In this document: positions 63,930 to 64,000 of the stretch, piece by piece | How the letters are laid out: each line of letters opens with the position of its first letter | How positions within the stretch are numbered: position 1 is the first letter of the stretch | Assembly: GCA_009775095.1 (NCBI GenBank) | Contig: VSOZ01000006.1 | Coordinates: 91,758-155,757, forward strand | Direction: 5' to 3' | DNA: 64,000 nucleotides | Source of the DNA: Muribaculum sp. | Lineage (GTDB): Bacteria; Bacteroidota; Bacteroidia; Bacteroidales; Muribaculaceae | Translations under genes and position numbers: made by a program | The notes under the pieces: model-generated | Databases searched by the model: none | The model's input: the letters and a program-made list of their open reading frames with translations, nothing else | Told to the model about the DNA's origin: nothing

Positions 63930-64000
63930 GGGGGGTGGGTACCGCGAAAATACAGGGGGTGGAGGGGGGGCGGGGGGGGGGGGGCGGGGGTGCGGGGGGG
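63930..64000. other. Poly-G low-complexity contig end, likely artefact
   Basis: About 70 bases of almost only G replace the expected coding sequence of the RND pump. Long G runs at read ends are typical of two-colour sequencing chemistry and of bad assembly ends. I do not treat this as genomic sequence. Confidence 0.85.

Noticed and set aside
63930..64000. G-quadruplex or telomere-like element
   Set aside because: The poly-G replaces expected coding sequence and lies exactly at the contig edge, so an artefact is simpler.
1..64000. CRISPR arrays, insertion sequences, prophage blocks
   Set aside because: No evenly spaced direct repeats, transposase or phage structural genes were seen; the XRE regulator alone does not make a prophage.

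Overview
The window looks like a chromosomal contig of a Bacteroidales bacterium, most likely of the gut Muribaculaceae/Porphyromonadaceae-like group; the family-level placement is my inference. Many starts are preceded by the Bacteroidetes promoter type (TTTG, about 19-20 bp, TAnnTTTG) rather than a purine-rich ribosome site. The gene set includes type III glutamine synthetase, LL-diaminopimelate aminotransferase, the RprX/RprY two-component pair, an M18 aminopeptidase and type IX secretion-related proteins. No insertion sequence, CRISPR array or rRNA was seen. There are two tRNAs (Arg-CCG and Ser-GGA). The last ~70 bases are poly-G sequence that breaks an open gene and are probably not real.

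Layout. 1-1105: an AT-rich remnant holding the end of an OmpA-like (MotB/ZorB-type) protein, overlapped by an HNH nuclease gene; this is the best candidate for a mobile defence system (Zorya type II-like), cut by the contig edge. 1286-4442: ADP-ribosylglycohydrolase, RtcB RNA ligase and a divergent WYL regulator. 4451-4720: a promoter-and-terminator-bounded, strongly structured RNA gene on the minus strand that matches no family I can name with certainty. 5038-7145: dapF-dapL (lysine and peptidoglycan precursors). 7167-17369: a nitrogen-assimilation block, glnN, gltB, gltD and a long PurF-like amidotransferase, with terminator-like hairpins lying just upstream of gltB and of the purF-like gene. 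17454-22220: a TM2 protein, a two-component system and a convergent PiT/PhoU phosphate transporter.

22335-25425: tRNA-Arg, ung, a C_GCAxxG_C_C protein, a T9SS plug-domain protein and a DUF3109 protein. 25419-31003 (minus): a MacAB-TolC-type efflux operon with two permeases. 31077-34042 (minus): an ABC ATPase, a membrane permease, a YtrA-type GntR regulator and an unknown surface protein, with a YtrA-like operator in the leader. 34201-43919: M18 peptidase, RluA, phosphoglucomutase, an M23 peptidase, a DUF3332 protein, an MltF-like transglycosylase, purM and cdsA. 44209-46431: rprX-rprY.

46489-49813: a small HExxH protein, a secreted BamE-like protein, rplY (L25), pth, an Hsp15-like S4 protein and tRNA-Ser. 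50007-54489: a putative porin, an MltF-like binding protein without the lytic domain, and pyrD/pyrK. 54530-55843: an XRE-type regulator and a 780-base gene-free AT-rich stretch rich in TGCAAA hexamers. 55844-60939 (minus): a CHU_C-tailed T9SS cargo, a lytic transglycosylase and uvrA. 60991-63930 (minus): a potassium-channel-like protein with an altered pore, Fe/Mn superoxide dismutase, a TolC-like protein and the tail of a heavy-metal RND pump.

Most of the window is core metabolism, cell-envelope upkeep and drug or metal efflux. The parts that ordinary annotation does not explain are the truncated left-end defence-like pair, the structured RNA at 4451-4720, the hexamer cluster at 55076-55739, the MltF-like paralogue at 52005 and the operator-like palindromes at 3358 and 34047.
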